Source: Chloroflexota bacterium
GTDB lineage: Bacteria; Chloroflexota; Limnocylindria; Limnocylindrales; CSP1-4
Reading direction: 5' to 3'
DNA: 16,539 nt
Assembly: GCA_016200675.1 (NCBI GenBank)
Contig: JACQEH010000120.1
Location: forward strand, 1-16,539
Made by a program: the position numbers and the translations under genes
The notes under the pieces: generated by a model
Databases searched by the model: none
What the model saw: the letters and a program-made list of their open reading frames with translations, nothing else
What the model was told of the DNA's origin: nothing
In this document: piece after piece, positions 1-7,376 of the stretch
How the letters are laid out: each line of letters opens with the position of its first letter
How positions within the stretch are numbered: position 1 is the first letter of the stretch

Positions 1-1095
1 CTCGGCGATCGCCTCGTCGAGCTTGCCCGGCACCTGGAGGTTCTCGGCGAACTCAATCGAGGCGATGACAACCAGGACCGCGCCCGCGAGGGCGATGGCC
101 ACGAGGCCGCCGATCGACGCCGCGCTCACTGCCGGCGCCGCCGCGACGGCCGCGGCCCCTATCGCGGTCGTCGCTGTCAGGCCGGCCGAGAAGGCGAAGG
201 CCGAGAAGGCCACCCCGGCAGCGGTCGCGATGCCCCAGGCGGCGATGCCCGCCGCAGCCGCCGCCACCAGGCCTCCGAGGGCACCGAGGGCGATCGCGAG
301 ATCCTTGCTCGCCTTCAGGGCATCGGCGCCGAAGGGCCCGAGCTTGTCGGTGTAGCGGTAGTAGGTCGCGTATTCAGTGAACTGCTCGGCCGTTGGCGAG
401 AAGTTGAAGTCGACGGCAACCGCCGGTGCACCGAGGCAGTTCGGGGATCGCGGGACGGCCGCGAAGCCGGGCGGGACCGACCAGTTGCAGCCGCCGCTCC
501 GCGCCCAGGCATCGTATTCCTGCTTCGCCCGCTGCGCGATGGCGAGGCGCTCGGCCTTGATCAGGCGGGCCACGCGGTCGTAGGCGACCTTGTCGGCCTG
601 GGTGCGCTCGCTCGCCGGCTTGTCGATGATGGCGACGAGGTTGGCGAGGATCATGGCCTTGATCTCGGCGCGATCCCATGTCTTCATGCGCCCCGGGTCA
701 ACCGGGACCGCGTGAAGGGTTGCCAGCTCGGCGATGGCCATGTCCTGGAGCGGCCGCCATGCGGCCCAGCTGTCGTTCGTTCGGATGATATCGAGAAAGC
801 CCGGCTCGCCACCGGGCGGGCAGGGAATCTGCCCGCAGATGACGATCGGGGCTGAATCCTCGCCGAGCTTGCTGCCGGTGGACAGGCTCCCGTCGTCGCA
901 GAGCGCGTTAAAGCACCCGGCGGGGATGTCGAACACCAGGCTGACGCCGCTGAGGTCGAGGTTATCGGCCTGGGCGTTCTCCGCACGCGGGGCTCTAAGG
1001 ATGACGCCCGCGGTCAGGACGAAGACGAGCAGCGCGACCAGCTCCGTCCGGTACCGGAGTCTTCGGCCCTTGAGGACGAGCTCCTTCCGACTCAC
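1..1095 (-). CDS. Unrecognised membrane-anchored protein, partial (C-terminus off the left edge)
   Basis: The frame is open for 365 codons from a GTG at 1095-1093 to the window edge. A strong Shine-Dalgarno (GGGAGGAA) lies just upstream, which fixes the start. The N-terminus is basic (SRKELVLKGRRLRYR), followed by one hydrophobic segment at about residues 18-33, so it is either a signal peptide or a single membrane anchor. A presumably extracytoplasmic part follows, with cysteines near 61, 66, 87, 92, 203 and 220 and a charged helical stretch at about 140-195. From about 265 to 346 the chain is very rich in Ala, Gly and Val and could hold two or three membrane helices, followed by a charged stretch (EFAENLQVPGKLDEAIAE). 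I recognise no family. Codon use is like the neighbours. It is transcribed on its own, away from the K+ genes. That it is a real gene is fairly sure; the function is unknown. Confidence 0.75.
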   Translation of the reverse strand, partial: MSRKELVLKGRRLRYRTELVALLVFVLTAGVILRAPRAENAQADNLDLSGVSLVFDIPAGCFNALCDDGSLSTGSKLGEDSAPIVICGQIPCPPGGEPGFLDIIRTNDSWAAWRPLQDMAIAELATLHAVPVDPGRMKTWDRAEIKAMILANLVAIIDKPASERTQADKVAYDRVARLIKAERLAIAQRAKQEYDAWARSGGCNWSVPPGFAAVPRSPNCLGAPAVAVDFNFSPTAEQFTEYATYYRYTDKLGPFGADALKASKDLAIALGALGGLVAAAAAGIAAWGIATAAGVAFSAFAFSAGLTATTAIGAAAVAAAPAVSAASIGGLVAIALAGAVLVVIASIEFAENLQVPGKLDEAIAE

Positions 1096-1604
1096 GATCG
1101 TTCCTCCCTCTCCCTCAGCCGTTGGTACCCGCAGCGGACGGGAACGTTCCCAGCTCGGACCCATGGCTGACTGGCCCGCGCCGGGTGTACGTGTTCGCGC
1201 GATCCGGGCGTCACGGCGTTGCCCGACCTCGACGACTTCGGTCTGGTCCTCGCCGGCGGCAACGGCGACAGCGCCAGAACGGGTAGGGATATCCTCGCCG
1301 CCGTCGGACCTGGTATCGGCGTCAGGGCAGCATGGATCGCCACCCCGCCCGTGACGAGATCGTCGGTCGGCGAGCCCTCCTGGCCCGCGGAACGCAGAAC
1401 CGCGGCGAGCACGACCTCCTCGTGCGCCCATGTGCGCGTCCCCGTCGCGCTCCGGCCGTAGCGCCCGGCCGGACTCCTCAGGCTACGCGGCGCCGGCTGC
1501 CGCGACCTCCCTCAGATGCCGTCGCTCTCGCGACCCATCCCGCCCGATCCGGCTCCCGGCGCGGACATCGGACTCTACGGCAAATCCGGGCGCGCGAATA
1601 GGGG
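1096..1604. other. About 510-bp gap without a convincing gene
   Basis: This is the gap between the unknown membrane protein (starting at 1095) and the end of the second TrkA gene (1605), both on the minus strand. Short frames at 1219-1461 and 1332-1601 (+) and 1092-1412 (-) are Arg/Pro/Ala-rich, lack a domain and lack a good ribosome-binding site. I see no tRNA, clear terminator or repeat. It should hold the promoter of the first gene and the 3' end of the potassium operon transcript. It could also hold a decayed gene that I cannot identify. Confidence 0.5.
1140..1151. promoter_or_regulatory. Perfect 12-bp palindrome upstream of the first gene
   Basis: GGGAACGTTCCC is a perfect inverted repeat lying 45 bases upstream of the GTG start of the unknown membrane protein. 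Its position would suit an operator, but I see no convincing -10/-35 pair around it and a 12-bp palindrome can arise by chance. Confidence 0.25.
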
Positions 1605-2288
1605 TCAGCGAGCCGACACGGCCTCGGAATCTCCGCCGATCAATTGTTCGTGCAGGAGCGCCTCGCACTCGCTCGGGCCGATCGCGATGACCTTGTCGCC
1701 GACCTTGAGGGTCATGTCGGGCCGGAGCGGCGTGGCGATGCCGTCCCGGACGACCGCGAACAGCGAGCAGCCCTGCGGCATGGAGATGTCGCCGACGGCC
1801 CTGCCGATGGCCGGGGAGCCGCTCTGGAGGTGGGCCTCGATGATCTCCAGCTCCCCTTCGCCGAGGGCGGCCAGGTGGAGCAGCTCATGGACGGGGATGT
1901 CCTGCTCGATGGCGCCCAGGATCATCCGGGTGGGGCTGATGATCTCGTCGACGCCGAGGTGCCGGAAGAGATCCTCGTTCTTGGGATTGTTGACCCGGGC
2001 GATCGTCCGCGGGACGTCGAAGTGGTGCTTGGCCATCTGGCAGATGACGAGGTTGTCCTCGTCATCGCCCGTGACGGCGGCCACGATGTTGGCCCGCGCG
2101 CATCCGGCCTGCCCGAGGTACTTGCCCTCGCAGCCGTCGTGGGCCACCACGATCGAGCCGATCTCGTCGGCGATCTGGTCGGCTCGCGCCCGGTCCTTCT
2201 CCATGACGACGACTTCGTGACCCGACTCGATCAGCTCCTTGGCCAGGTAGTAGCCGACCTTGCCGCCGCCGACAACCAGCACGAACAT
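1605..2288 (-). CDS. trkA: TrkA-family potassium uptake regulator (TrkA-N plus TrkA-C)
   Basis: This is a 227-residue cytosolic RCK-type subunit that binds nucleotide and gates K+ transport at the membrane. It opens with a Rossmann strand and glycine loop (MFVLVVGGGKVG). An acidic residue ends strand 2 (VVVMEKD), a GDDEDNL turn follows, and there is a dimer region with ARVNNPKNEDLF. The NAD-binding domain covers about residues 1-130. A TrkA-C domain follows at about 140-222 (SPAIGRAVGD, GDKVIAIGP). The total length is normal for a Trk/Ktr regulator. It starts 3 bases after the stop of the shorter TrkA gene, so the two are cotranscribed. The pairing resembles the adjacent ceoB/ceoC genes of mycobacteria. 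No TrkH/KtrB membrane subunit is present in the window. The family is near certain; which transporter it serves is an inference. Confidence 0.93.
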   Translation of the reverse strand: MFVLVVGGGKVGYYLAKELIESGHEVVVMEKDRARADQIADEIGSIVVAHDGCEGKYLGQAGCARANIVAAVTGDDEDNLVICQMAKHHFDVPRTIARVNNPKNEDLFRHLGVDEIISPTRMILGAIEQDIPVHELLHLAALGEGELEIIEAHLQSGSPAIGRAVGDISMPQGCSLFAVVRDGIATPLRPDMTLKVGDKVIAIGPSECEALLHEQLIGGDSEAVSAR

Positions 2289-2291
2289 CGC

Positions 2292-2801
2292 TCAGGCCCC
2301 CTGTCCGGCCGGGCCGGCCACGACGGACGCGGCAAGCGGCGCGTGGTCCACGCCGCCGTGGTGGCTGCCGGTCGGGGCGATGACGCCCGGCACGCCCAGC
2401 GCGCCGAGGCCGATGAAGTCGCTGATCGCGTCGGCCTGCATCGTGGTCCGGCACATGGTGGCGATGCCCAGCTCGGCGTAGGCCGCCGCCCGGACGGGGT
2501 CGTTGATCTTGGCCACGACCTTGGCGATGCCGAGCTTCTCGGTGGCCAGCTGGGCCGCCATGATGTTGCGGTTGTCGCCCTCGGTCAGGGCCAGGAAGAC
2601 GTCGGCGTCGCCGGCCCCCGCGCGTCGGAGGGTGTCCTCGTCCGTCCCGTCGCCGCGAATGGCCGTGCCCCGGAATTCGCCGGGCAGGCGGTCGAAGGCG
2701 CGGGTCGAGACGTCGAGCACGACCACGTTGTGGCCGTCGGCGTCGTATGCCTCGGCCAGGACCGAGCCGACCCGGCCCGAGCCCACGATGACGATCTTCA
2801 C
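2292..2801 (-). CDS. trkA: Short TrkA-N (RCK) domain protein
   Basis: This is a 169-residue TrkA-N protein. It begins with a classic dinucleotide-binding motif (KIVIVGSGRVGSVLAEAY), followed by VVVLD at the end of strand 2, RGDGTDEDTLRRAG, and FLALTEGDNRNIMAAQLA. It appears to lack a full TrkA-C domain: only about 40 residues, with Gly/Ala/His-rich composition, follow the Rossmann fold. I chose the GTG at 2801-2799. GAGGAAG lies just before it, the Rossmann strand follows at once, and it forms a GTGA overlap with the stop of the stress-protein gene. A longer frame from 2846 would overlap that gene by 49 bases and has no such signal. It probably pairs with the full TrkA encoded next. The family is certain; the division of labour is inferred. 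Confidence 0.9.
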   Translation of the reverse strand: MKIVIVGSGRVGSVLAEAYDADGHNVVVLDVSTRAFDRLPGEFRGTAIRGDGTDEDTLRRAGAGDADVFLALTEGDNRNIMAAQLATEKLGIAKVVAKINDPVRAAAYAELGIATMCRTTMQADAISDFIGLGALGVPGVIAPTGSHHGGVDHAPLAASVVAGPAGQGA

Positions 2802-3301
2802 GATGCTTCCTCGGTGATGGGGTCGCGCACGACCCAGACGGCGCATGGCGCGTTCTTCAGGACATAGGGAATGGTCCGGCCGATCGCGAAATCGCCACCG
2901 AACCGCTTGCGATACGGCAAGCCCAGGACGAGGAGGTCGGCCGAGCGCTCCGTCGCCTCGTCCACCAGCGCTGCGCCCACGTCGCGGGCCTGAAGGAGGA
3001 TGGGCTCGAGCCGCATCTTCGATTCCTCGGCCGTCGCCTCCGCAAGGTCCAGGATCTGCTGGGCCTCCTCGGAGCGCCCGGCGATGTCGGCATCGAGGGG
3101 CAGCGACCAGCCGATCTCGACGACGTGGACGGCCACGATGTCGGCCTTGACGGGTCGCCCGAGCTCGCTCACGAGCTGGACGATGCGGGCGTCGGCAGGA
3201 CCCCCGGCGAGGGCGATGACCGCGCGCCGGAAGACGATCTGATGAGGTTCGGACACCGGTCTGGTCGACCGCCTTGGGCTGCTGGGGACTGCGGGTCCCA
3301 C
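2798..3301 (-). CDS. Universal stress protein (UspA) domain protein
   Basis: This single-domain Usp-fold protein has 167 residues from a GTG at 3301 or 152 from a GTG at 3256. The fold itself starts at about residue 24 (FRRAVIALAGGPADARIVQLV). The C-terminal part (DLLVLGLPYRKRFGG..IGRTIPYVLKNAPCAVWVVRD) matches the end of UspA proteins. The usual ATP-loop pattern G-x2-G-x9-G-S/T is only partly kept: the Ser/Thr after the last glycine is replaced by Arg, so nucleotide binding is doubtful. Neither start has a strong Shine-Dalgarno. The gene sits between the KimA-like permease and the TrkA pair and shares a GTGA overlap with the latter. It is therefore probably a regulatory or accessory part of K+ homeostasis. 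Family confidence is high; the role is inferred from context. Confidence 0.85.
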   Translation of the reverse strand: MGPAVPSSPRRSTRPVSEPHQIVFRRAVIALAGGPADARIVQLVSELGRPVKADIVAVHVVEIGWSLPLDADIAGRSEEAQQILDLAEATAEESKMRLEPILLQARDVGAALVDEATERSADLLVLGLPYRKRFGGDFAIGRTIPYVLKNAPCAVWVVRDPITEEAS

Positions 3302-3369
3302 ACGATTCCGGGCCCGTCCGGGGCCGCCGCGGCGGTCACGATACCACCGTGGCCCGTCGCCCCGGGGTG

Positions 3370-5415
3370 TCAGCCGCCCGATGTGCCGGGCAGCCTGCCG
3401 GGTTCGAACGCCTCCGGGTCCTCACGCCGGTAGGGCACGTTCACGACCACGGTGTGGGGCCGGCCCAGGAGCATCGTCCGGAGGCGCCGCGCCGACTGGT
3501 TGTAGAGGAGGCGTTCCCACCAGCTCTTGGCCACGTACTCGGGGATGACGACGAACGTAATCGGCGCCGGCTTGCCGGCCGGCCAGGCGGTATCGAGGAC
3601 GTCGAGGTAGGCGATGAGCGGTCCGGCCAGGGCCCGGTACGGCGACTCGATGACGACGAGGGGAACGCCCGGCACCTGGCGCTCCCAGCCGACCCGGACG
3701 GCCTCCACGGCCTGCGGGTCCTCGAAGATGAAGACCGCCCGGACGTCGTCGGAGATGGAACGGCCGACGTTGACCGCCTGGATCACGGCCCGGTTGATGC
3801 CCGGGACCGGGACGATCACGCGCTCCTCGCGCGCCGGTGCCTGGGCCACGAACTCCGGCCGGACGCTCAGTTCCCGCGCGCTCCGGGCGTACTGGCGGTG
3901 GATGAAGAGCATCATCAGGACGAGCGTCGGGATGAGGATGACCACCAGATACGCCCCGTCGAAGAACTTGACGCCGGCAACGACGACCAGGACGACGCCG
4001 GTCAGGATCGCGCCGATGGCGTTGATCGTCGCCCGCCAGGCCCAGCCCGAGGAGCGTTCGTTGAACCAGTGCCGGACCATTCCGGCCTGCGACAGGGTGA
4101 AGCAGAGGAACACGCCGACCGAATAGAGCGGGATGAGGGCGTGCGTCTCGCCGCCGAAGAGCGCCAGCAGGCCGGCCGCGATCGCCGCCAGCAGCACGAT
4201 CCCCCAGGAGAAGGCCAGCCGGTCGCCCCGGAAGCTGAACTGGCGGGGCATGTAGCCGTCCTCGGCGAGCAGCGCCGCGAGGCGCGGGAAGGCGTTGAAG
4301 CTGGTGTTCGCGGCGAGGAACAGGATGAGAGCCGTCGCTCCCTGGAAGGCATAGAAGAGCGGGGAGTTCGCACCGAAGACGACGGTCGCCACGAGGGCCA
4401 CGACGGTCTGGCCGCCCTCACGGGTCGGCAGGATCCCGAAGCCGTCGGCGACGACGGTGATACCGATGAACAGGACGCCGAGGAGGACGGCCATCGCCAC
4501 CAGGGTGTTGGCCGCGTTCTTCGACTCCGGCGGCTTGAAGGCCGGCACGCCGTTGGCCACGGCCTCCGTCCCGGTCAGGGCGACGGACCCCGAGGCGAAG
4601 GCCTTGAGGAGCAGGAAGAGGCCGAACTCCTGCGTCCCGAACGGCGCCGCGTCTGCCTGGCTGACGTCGACGGCCGTCCCGGTCACGACCCGGAAGACGC
4701 CGACGCCGACCATGAGGAGGGCCAGGCCGAGGAAGAGGTAGGTGGGGACGGCGAAGATGTTGCCCGACTCCCGGAGGCCCCGGAGGTTCGCGATCGTGAT
4801 CAGCGCGATCGCCAGGACCGCCACCCCGACGCGGATGTCGAAGATCGACGGGAAGACGGAATACGTCTGGGCGATCGCCGAGGCCGTCGAGACGGCGACG
4901 GTCATGACGTAGTCGATGAGAAGCCCGGCGGCAGCGACCAGCGAGGCAAGGGACCCGATGTTCTCCCTGGCGACCGCGTACGCGCCGCCACCGTTCGGGT
5001 AGGCGCGGCAGACCTGCCGGTAGGAGAGGGCGACCACCGCCAGGAGGACGGAGATGGCGATGGCGATCTGGATCGAGACGAGGATCGCGGCCGAGCCCGC
5101 CAGGACCAGGACCCGCAGGATCTCCTCGGTCGCGTAGGCCGAGGACGAGATGGCGTCGGAGCTGAAGATCGCCAGGGCCTGCTTCTTGGGCAGGCGCTCG
5201 GTCGCCTCCTCCTCCATCGCCAGGGGCCGCCCGAAGAGGAACGCCCGGACACGCGCGAACAGGCGCCCGCTCGGGGTGGTGGCGGCGCTGGCCGCGGCCT
5301 TCGCGACCAGCTGGCCGGGACCCGCATAGCGGAAGTACGGGGCGTGCGGGCGCTCCACCCGGACTCGGCGGTCCGCCAGCTTGCGGCCGCGCTGGGGCTG
5401 CCCGCCTCCGGTCAT
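3370..5415 (-). CDS. kimA: KimA-like APC-superfamily potassium transporter
   Basis: This is a 681-residue permease with about 12 membrane helices (residues ~80-505) and a soluble tail of about 160 residues. I read it as a high-affinity K+/H+ symporter of the KimA (YdaO) type rather than an amino-acid carrier. The first helix reads LAIFSSDAISSSAYATEEIL. Its D87 and Y94 have the same spacing as D36 and Y43 of Bacillus KimA as I remember them. At the same offset D168, T172, S176 and E284 fall where that protein has D117, T121, S125 and E233. The tail (ERVIVPVPGINRAVIQAV, PITFVVIPEYV) looks like the Usp-type domain of that family. GGGAGG precedes the ATG at 5415 by 4 bases. Stress-protein and TrkA genes follow. 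An unassigned APC amino-acid permease is the alternative. Confidence 0.85.
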   Translation of the reverse strand: MTGGGQPQRGRKLADRRVRVERPHAPYFRYAGPGQLVAKAAASAATTPSGRLFARVRAFLFGRPLAMEEEATERLPKKQALAIFSSDAISSSAYATEEILRVLVLAGSAAILVSIQIAIAISVLLAVVALSYRQVCRAYPNGGGAYAVARENIGSLASLVAAAGLLIDYVMTVAVSTASAIAQTYSVFPSIFDIRVGVAVLAIALITIANLRGLRESGNIFAVPTYLFLGLALLMVGVGVFRVVTGTAVDVSQADAAPFGTQEFGLFLLLKAFASGSVALTGTEAVANGVPAFKPPESKNAANTLVAMAVLLGVLFIGITVVADGFGILPTREGGQTVVALVATVVFGANSPLFYAFQGATALILFLAANTSFNAFPRLAALLAEDGYMPRQFSFRGDRLAFSWGIVLLAAIAAGLLALFGGETHALIPLYSVGVFLCFTLSQAGMVRHWFNERSSGWAWRATINAIGAILTGVVLVVVAGVKFFDGAYLVVILIPTLVLMMLFIHRQYARSARELSVRPEFVAQAPAREERVIVPVPGINRAVIQAVNVGRSISDDVRAVFIFEDPQAVEAVRVGWERQVPGVPLVVIESPYRALAGPLIAYLDVLDTAWPAGKPAPITFVVIPEYVAKSWWERLLYNQSARRLRTMLLGRPHTVVVNVPYRREDPEAFEPGRLPGTSGG

Positions 5416-5450
5416 GCGCCTCCCTGTTCCGCGCGGCGCGCGATCGAGTG

Positions 5451-5456
5451 GTTATA
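5451..5456 (-). promoter_or_regulatory. Possible -10 element for the kimA operon
   Basis: On the minus strand the motif is TATAAC, within GCGGTATAACC. It would give a transcript starting about 28 bases before the kimA ATG. It lies in the 76-bp gap between kimA and the phosphoesterase gene. No good -35 is seen 16-18 bases further upstream, so this is only a candidate. Confidence 0.35.
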
Positions 5457-5491
5457 CCGCAAGTGGTCCGACGGGCGCTGTCCCATCGGTT

Positions 5492-6214
5492 TCAGTAGCC
5501 GACGGCGAGGCGGGCGACGAGCCCGGCCGGCAGGCCTGCGTCACGCATCGCGGCCTGGACCGGCGCGACGTCATAGGACACCCTGTGCCAGGTGACCAGG
5601 TCGGCGTCCGTGTCCAGGATCATGAAGGCCGCCCGGACGTCACCGTCGCGCGGCTGGCCGACGCTGCCGGGGTTGACGAGGGCCCGCCGGCCGCGAAGCT
5701 CGAGGACCGAGCCGGCGCTGGGGCTCACCACCTCGATGACGCCATCGTCCTCCAGCCAGGCCATCGGCAGGTGGGTGTGGCCGTGGAGTCCGAGGCGGGT
5801 CGGCATGACGGCGAGGTTGGCCCGCGCGACCGGGATCGAGGTCACGTACTCCCAGATCGGATCCCGGGGGCTGCCGTGAACGAGCGTCCGCTCGCCGTCG
5901 ACGATCGTGGGCTTCAGGGCGCCGAGCCAGGCCCGTGTCCGGGGGCTGATCGCCGATCGGGTCCACTCCATCGCCCGCCGCGCGTCGGGGTTGAACCAGT
6001 CGATCTCCGGGCCGCCCAGCGCGGCGGCATCGTGGTTGCCGAGGCAGCCGATCGCGCCGAGTCCGGCGAGCCGCTCGACCACCAGGTCCGGATCCGGTCC
6101 ATAGCCGACGACATCACCGAGATGCCACCAGCCGTCGACCGGTCCGGCGGCCTCGATGATGGCATTGAGCGCCCCGAGGTTCGCGTGGACGTCGGAGATG
6201 ACCGCGATTCGCAT
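5492..6214 (-). CDS. Calcineurin-like metallophosphoesterase (YfcE/MJ0936-like)
   Basis: This is a 240-residue phosphoesterase with all the metal-ligand blocks of the family in order. They are SDVHANLGAL (D8, H10), HLGDVVGYGPDPD, GCLGNHDAA, VHGSPRDP and LHGHTHLP, ending with the typical NPGSVGQPRDGD. It has no signal peptide or membrane segment, so it is a cytosolic two-metal phosphohydrolase. Its substrate cannot be told from sequence; related proteins act on cyclic nucleotides, phosphodiesters or dinucleoside polyphosphates. I chose the ATG at 6214, not the upstream start at 6244, because the family begins MRIAVISD. There is no Shine-Dalgarno, but TACGCT ends 8 bases before this ATG, which suggests a leaderless message. 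It lies between rsmG and kimA on the same strand, with gaps of about 70 bases, and is probably its own unit. Confidence 0.9.
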   Translation of the reverse strand: MRIAVISDVHANLGALNAIIEAAGPVDGWWHLGDVVGYGPDPDLVVERLAGLGAIGCLGNHDAAALGGPEIDWFNPDARRAMEWTRSAISPRTRAWLGALKPTIVDGERTLVHGSPRDPIWEYVTSIPVARANLAVMPTRLGLHGHTHLPMAWLEDDGVIEVVSPSAGSVLELRGRRALVNPGSVGQPRDGDVRAAFMILDTDADLVTWHRVSYDVAPVQAAMRDAGLPAGLVARLAVGY

Positions 6215-6222
6215 GGTCCGCC

Positions 6223-6228
6223 AGCGTA
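6223..6228 (-). promoter_or_regulatory. Candidate -10 box of a leaderless promoter (phosphoesterase gene)
   Basis: The minus strand reads TACGCT, then 8 bases, then the ATG. A TANNNT box at this distance places the transcription start at or within two bases of the start codon. The lack of any Shine-Dalgarno agrees with this. No clear -35 is visible. Confidence 0.4.
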
Positions 6229-6284
6229 GCAGGGGGCCGCCCATCGTCGGTCACCGGCCGAGCTGGGGCGCACCTCGTCGCGCG

Positions 6285-7193
6285 TCACCAGGGTCGGCGC
6301 GCCCGGGCGGCAGGGTCCCGCGGGAAGCCCCCGGGCGTCCGGGCCACCTTTCGAACGACCACGATGCCGTGGCCGTCCAGCCCCGCCGCTGCCCCGACGG
6401 CGGGCGGGTGGGGATGCCAGCGGGGGACGGATCCGCCAAGGACGGCCGCTGCCCGGGCGCCGGCGGCGACCTCATCCCGGATGTCGCCCCGCTTCCAGGC
6501 GAGGAGGCGGCCGCCCGGCCCGAGGAGGGCGAGGCCCAGCTCGACGAGATCGGCGAGGCTGCCCACGGCCCGTGCCGTCACGACGTCCCAGGCGCCCGGG
6601 ACGAGGGTCTCGGCCCGGGCCCCGACGACGCCGACCCGGCCCCCGACGCCGACCCTGCCTGCGCCCACACCGGTCCGCCCGCCGGCGAGCCGGTCCGGCG
6701 CACCGAGTCCGAGAGCCTCGATGGCGGTCCCCAGGAAGGCCGCCTTCTTGCCGACCGATTCGACGAGGGTCACGCGCGCGTCCGGGAGTGCCGCCGCCAG
6801 GGCCAGGCCCGGGAAGCCGCCGCCGCTGCCGAGGTCCAGCAGCGTGGCATGCGGCATGCCGGCCAGGAGCGGCAGGGCCGCGAGGCTGTCGGCCACGTGG
6901 AGGCGGGCCACGGCAGACGGTTCGGTGATCGCCGTCAGGTTGATTGCCGCGTTCCAGGCCAGGAGGAGCCGGACGTGACCCTCAATGATCGCGTGGGCCC
7001 TGTCGTCGAGGGCCAGGCCGCCCGTCTCGAGGGCGGCCACGACCGGCGAGAGGGCAGCCAAGAACGCCGGCGGAAGATCGGGGAGTCCCTCGACGTGCGT
7101 CGGGAGCGGTTCTCGCTGGCGGTTCAGACGTTCCTCCCCCGAGGGGGGCGCTTCGACCGCCACGGAGAGCCGCCCCCGGCGACGCCGTGTCAT
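6285..7193 (-). CDS. rsmG: 16S rRNA (guanine-527-N7)-methyltransferase RsmG, with a low-complexity insert
   Basis: The predicted product is the SAM-dependent enzyme that methylates G527 of 16S rRNA (former name GidB). Family marks are LLLAWNAAINLTAI (residues ~76-89), HVADSLAALPLL, the SAM loop DLGSGGGFPGLALA (~120-133), ESVGKKAAFL (~145-154), VVTARAV (~204-210) and LLGPGGRLLAWKRG. At 302 residues it is longer than the usual 210-240. An N-terminal arm of about 35 residues is extra. A Gly/Val/Arg-rich stretch at about 164-190 (TGVGAGRVGVGGRVGVVG) replaces the short turn normally found there. The ATG at 7193 has only a distant GAGG, so the true start may be further in. The usual neighbours mnmG, parA and parB are absent. 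Confidence 0.92.
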   Translation of the reverse strand: MTRRRRGRLSVAVEAPPSGEERLNRQREPLPTHVEGLPDLPPAFLAALSPVVAALETGGLALDDRAHAIIEGHVRLLLAWNAAINLTAITEPSAVARLHVADSLAALPLLAGMPHATLLDLGSGGGFPGLALAAALPDARVTLVESVGKKAAFLGTAIEALGLGAPDRLAGGRTGVGAGRVGVGGRVGVVGARAETLVPGAWDVVTARAVGSLADLVELGLALLGPGGRLLAWKRGDIRDEVAAGARAAAVLGGSVPRWHPHPPAVGAAAGLDGHGIVVVRKVARTPGGFPRDPAARARRPW

Positions 7194-7332
7194 GCGCGCC
7201 GCGGCCTCGGTCTCTCGTCCTGCGCTCCGTGTCGCGGCCGGGTTTCCCCTGGCCCGTCACGCACAACGCTCCCCGTGCCGTTCCGGTGCGGAAGCAGGAC
7301 GGTAGGAGCCCGTCGGGGCTGCGTCAACCGGG

Positions 7333-7376
7333 TTATCCACGGCGATTCTCGATCGCGGGCCCGGGCCGGTGGATAA
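7333..7376. other. Inverted pair of DnaA-box-like octamers
   Basis: TTATCCAC (7333-7340) and its exact reverse complement GTGGATAA (7369-7376) are separated by 28 bases. Both match the first eight positions of the DnaA box TTATCCACA; the ninth is G and C here. Between them sits a small hairpin (GCGAT-TCTCG-ATCGC, 7342-7356). AT-containing octamers stand out in this GC-rich gap. They could bind DnaA at a titration or regulatory site, be part of an origin, or form one large stem-loop. There is no AT-rich unwinding region here, so a full origin is unlikely. Confidence 0.4.

Noticed and set aside
1219..1601. Small plus-strand frames in the 1096-1604 gap
   Set aside because: They lack a ribosome-binding site and any domain, and their Arg/Pro/Ala-rich composition is typical of random GC-rich frames.
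1644..2867. A 407-codon plus-strand frame opposite the two TrkA genes
   Set aside because: It is an antisense shadow with biased composition and no motifs. Both minus-strand frames have clear Rossmann motifs.
3324..3335. CCGCCGCGGCGG palindrome in the kimA-usp gap as a terminator or operator
   Set aside because: A simple GC-rich palindrome with no loop or T-run, so it is not distinguishable from base composition.
3274..5595. A 773-codon open frame on the plus strand, opposite kimA
   Set aside because: It is the antisense shadow of a long GC-rich gene. Its product is Asp/Arg/Gly/Glu-rich with no domain, while the minus-strand frame is an unmistakable permease.
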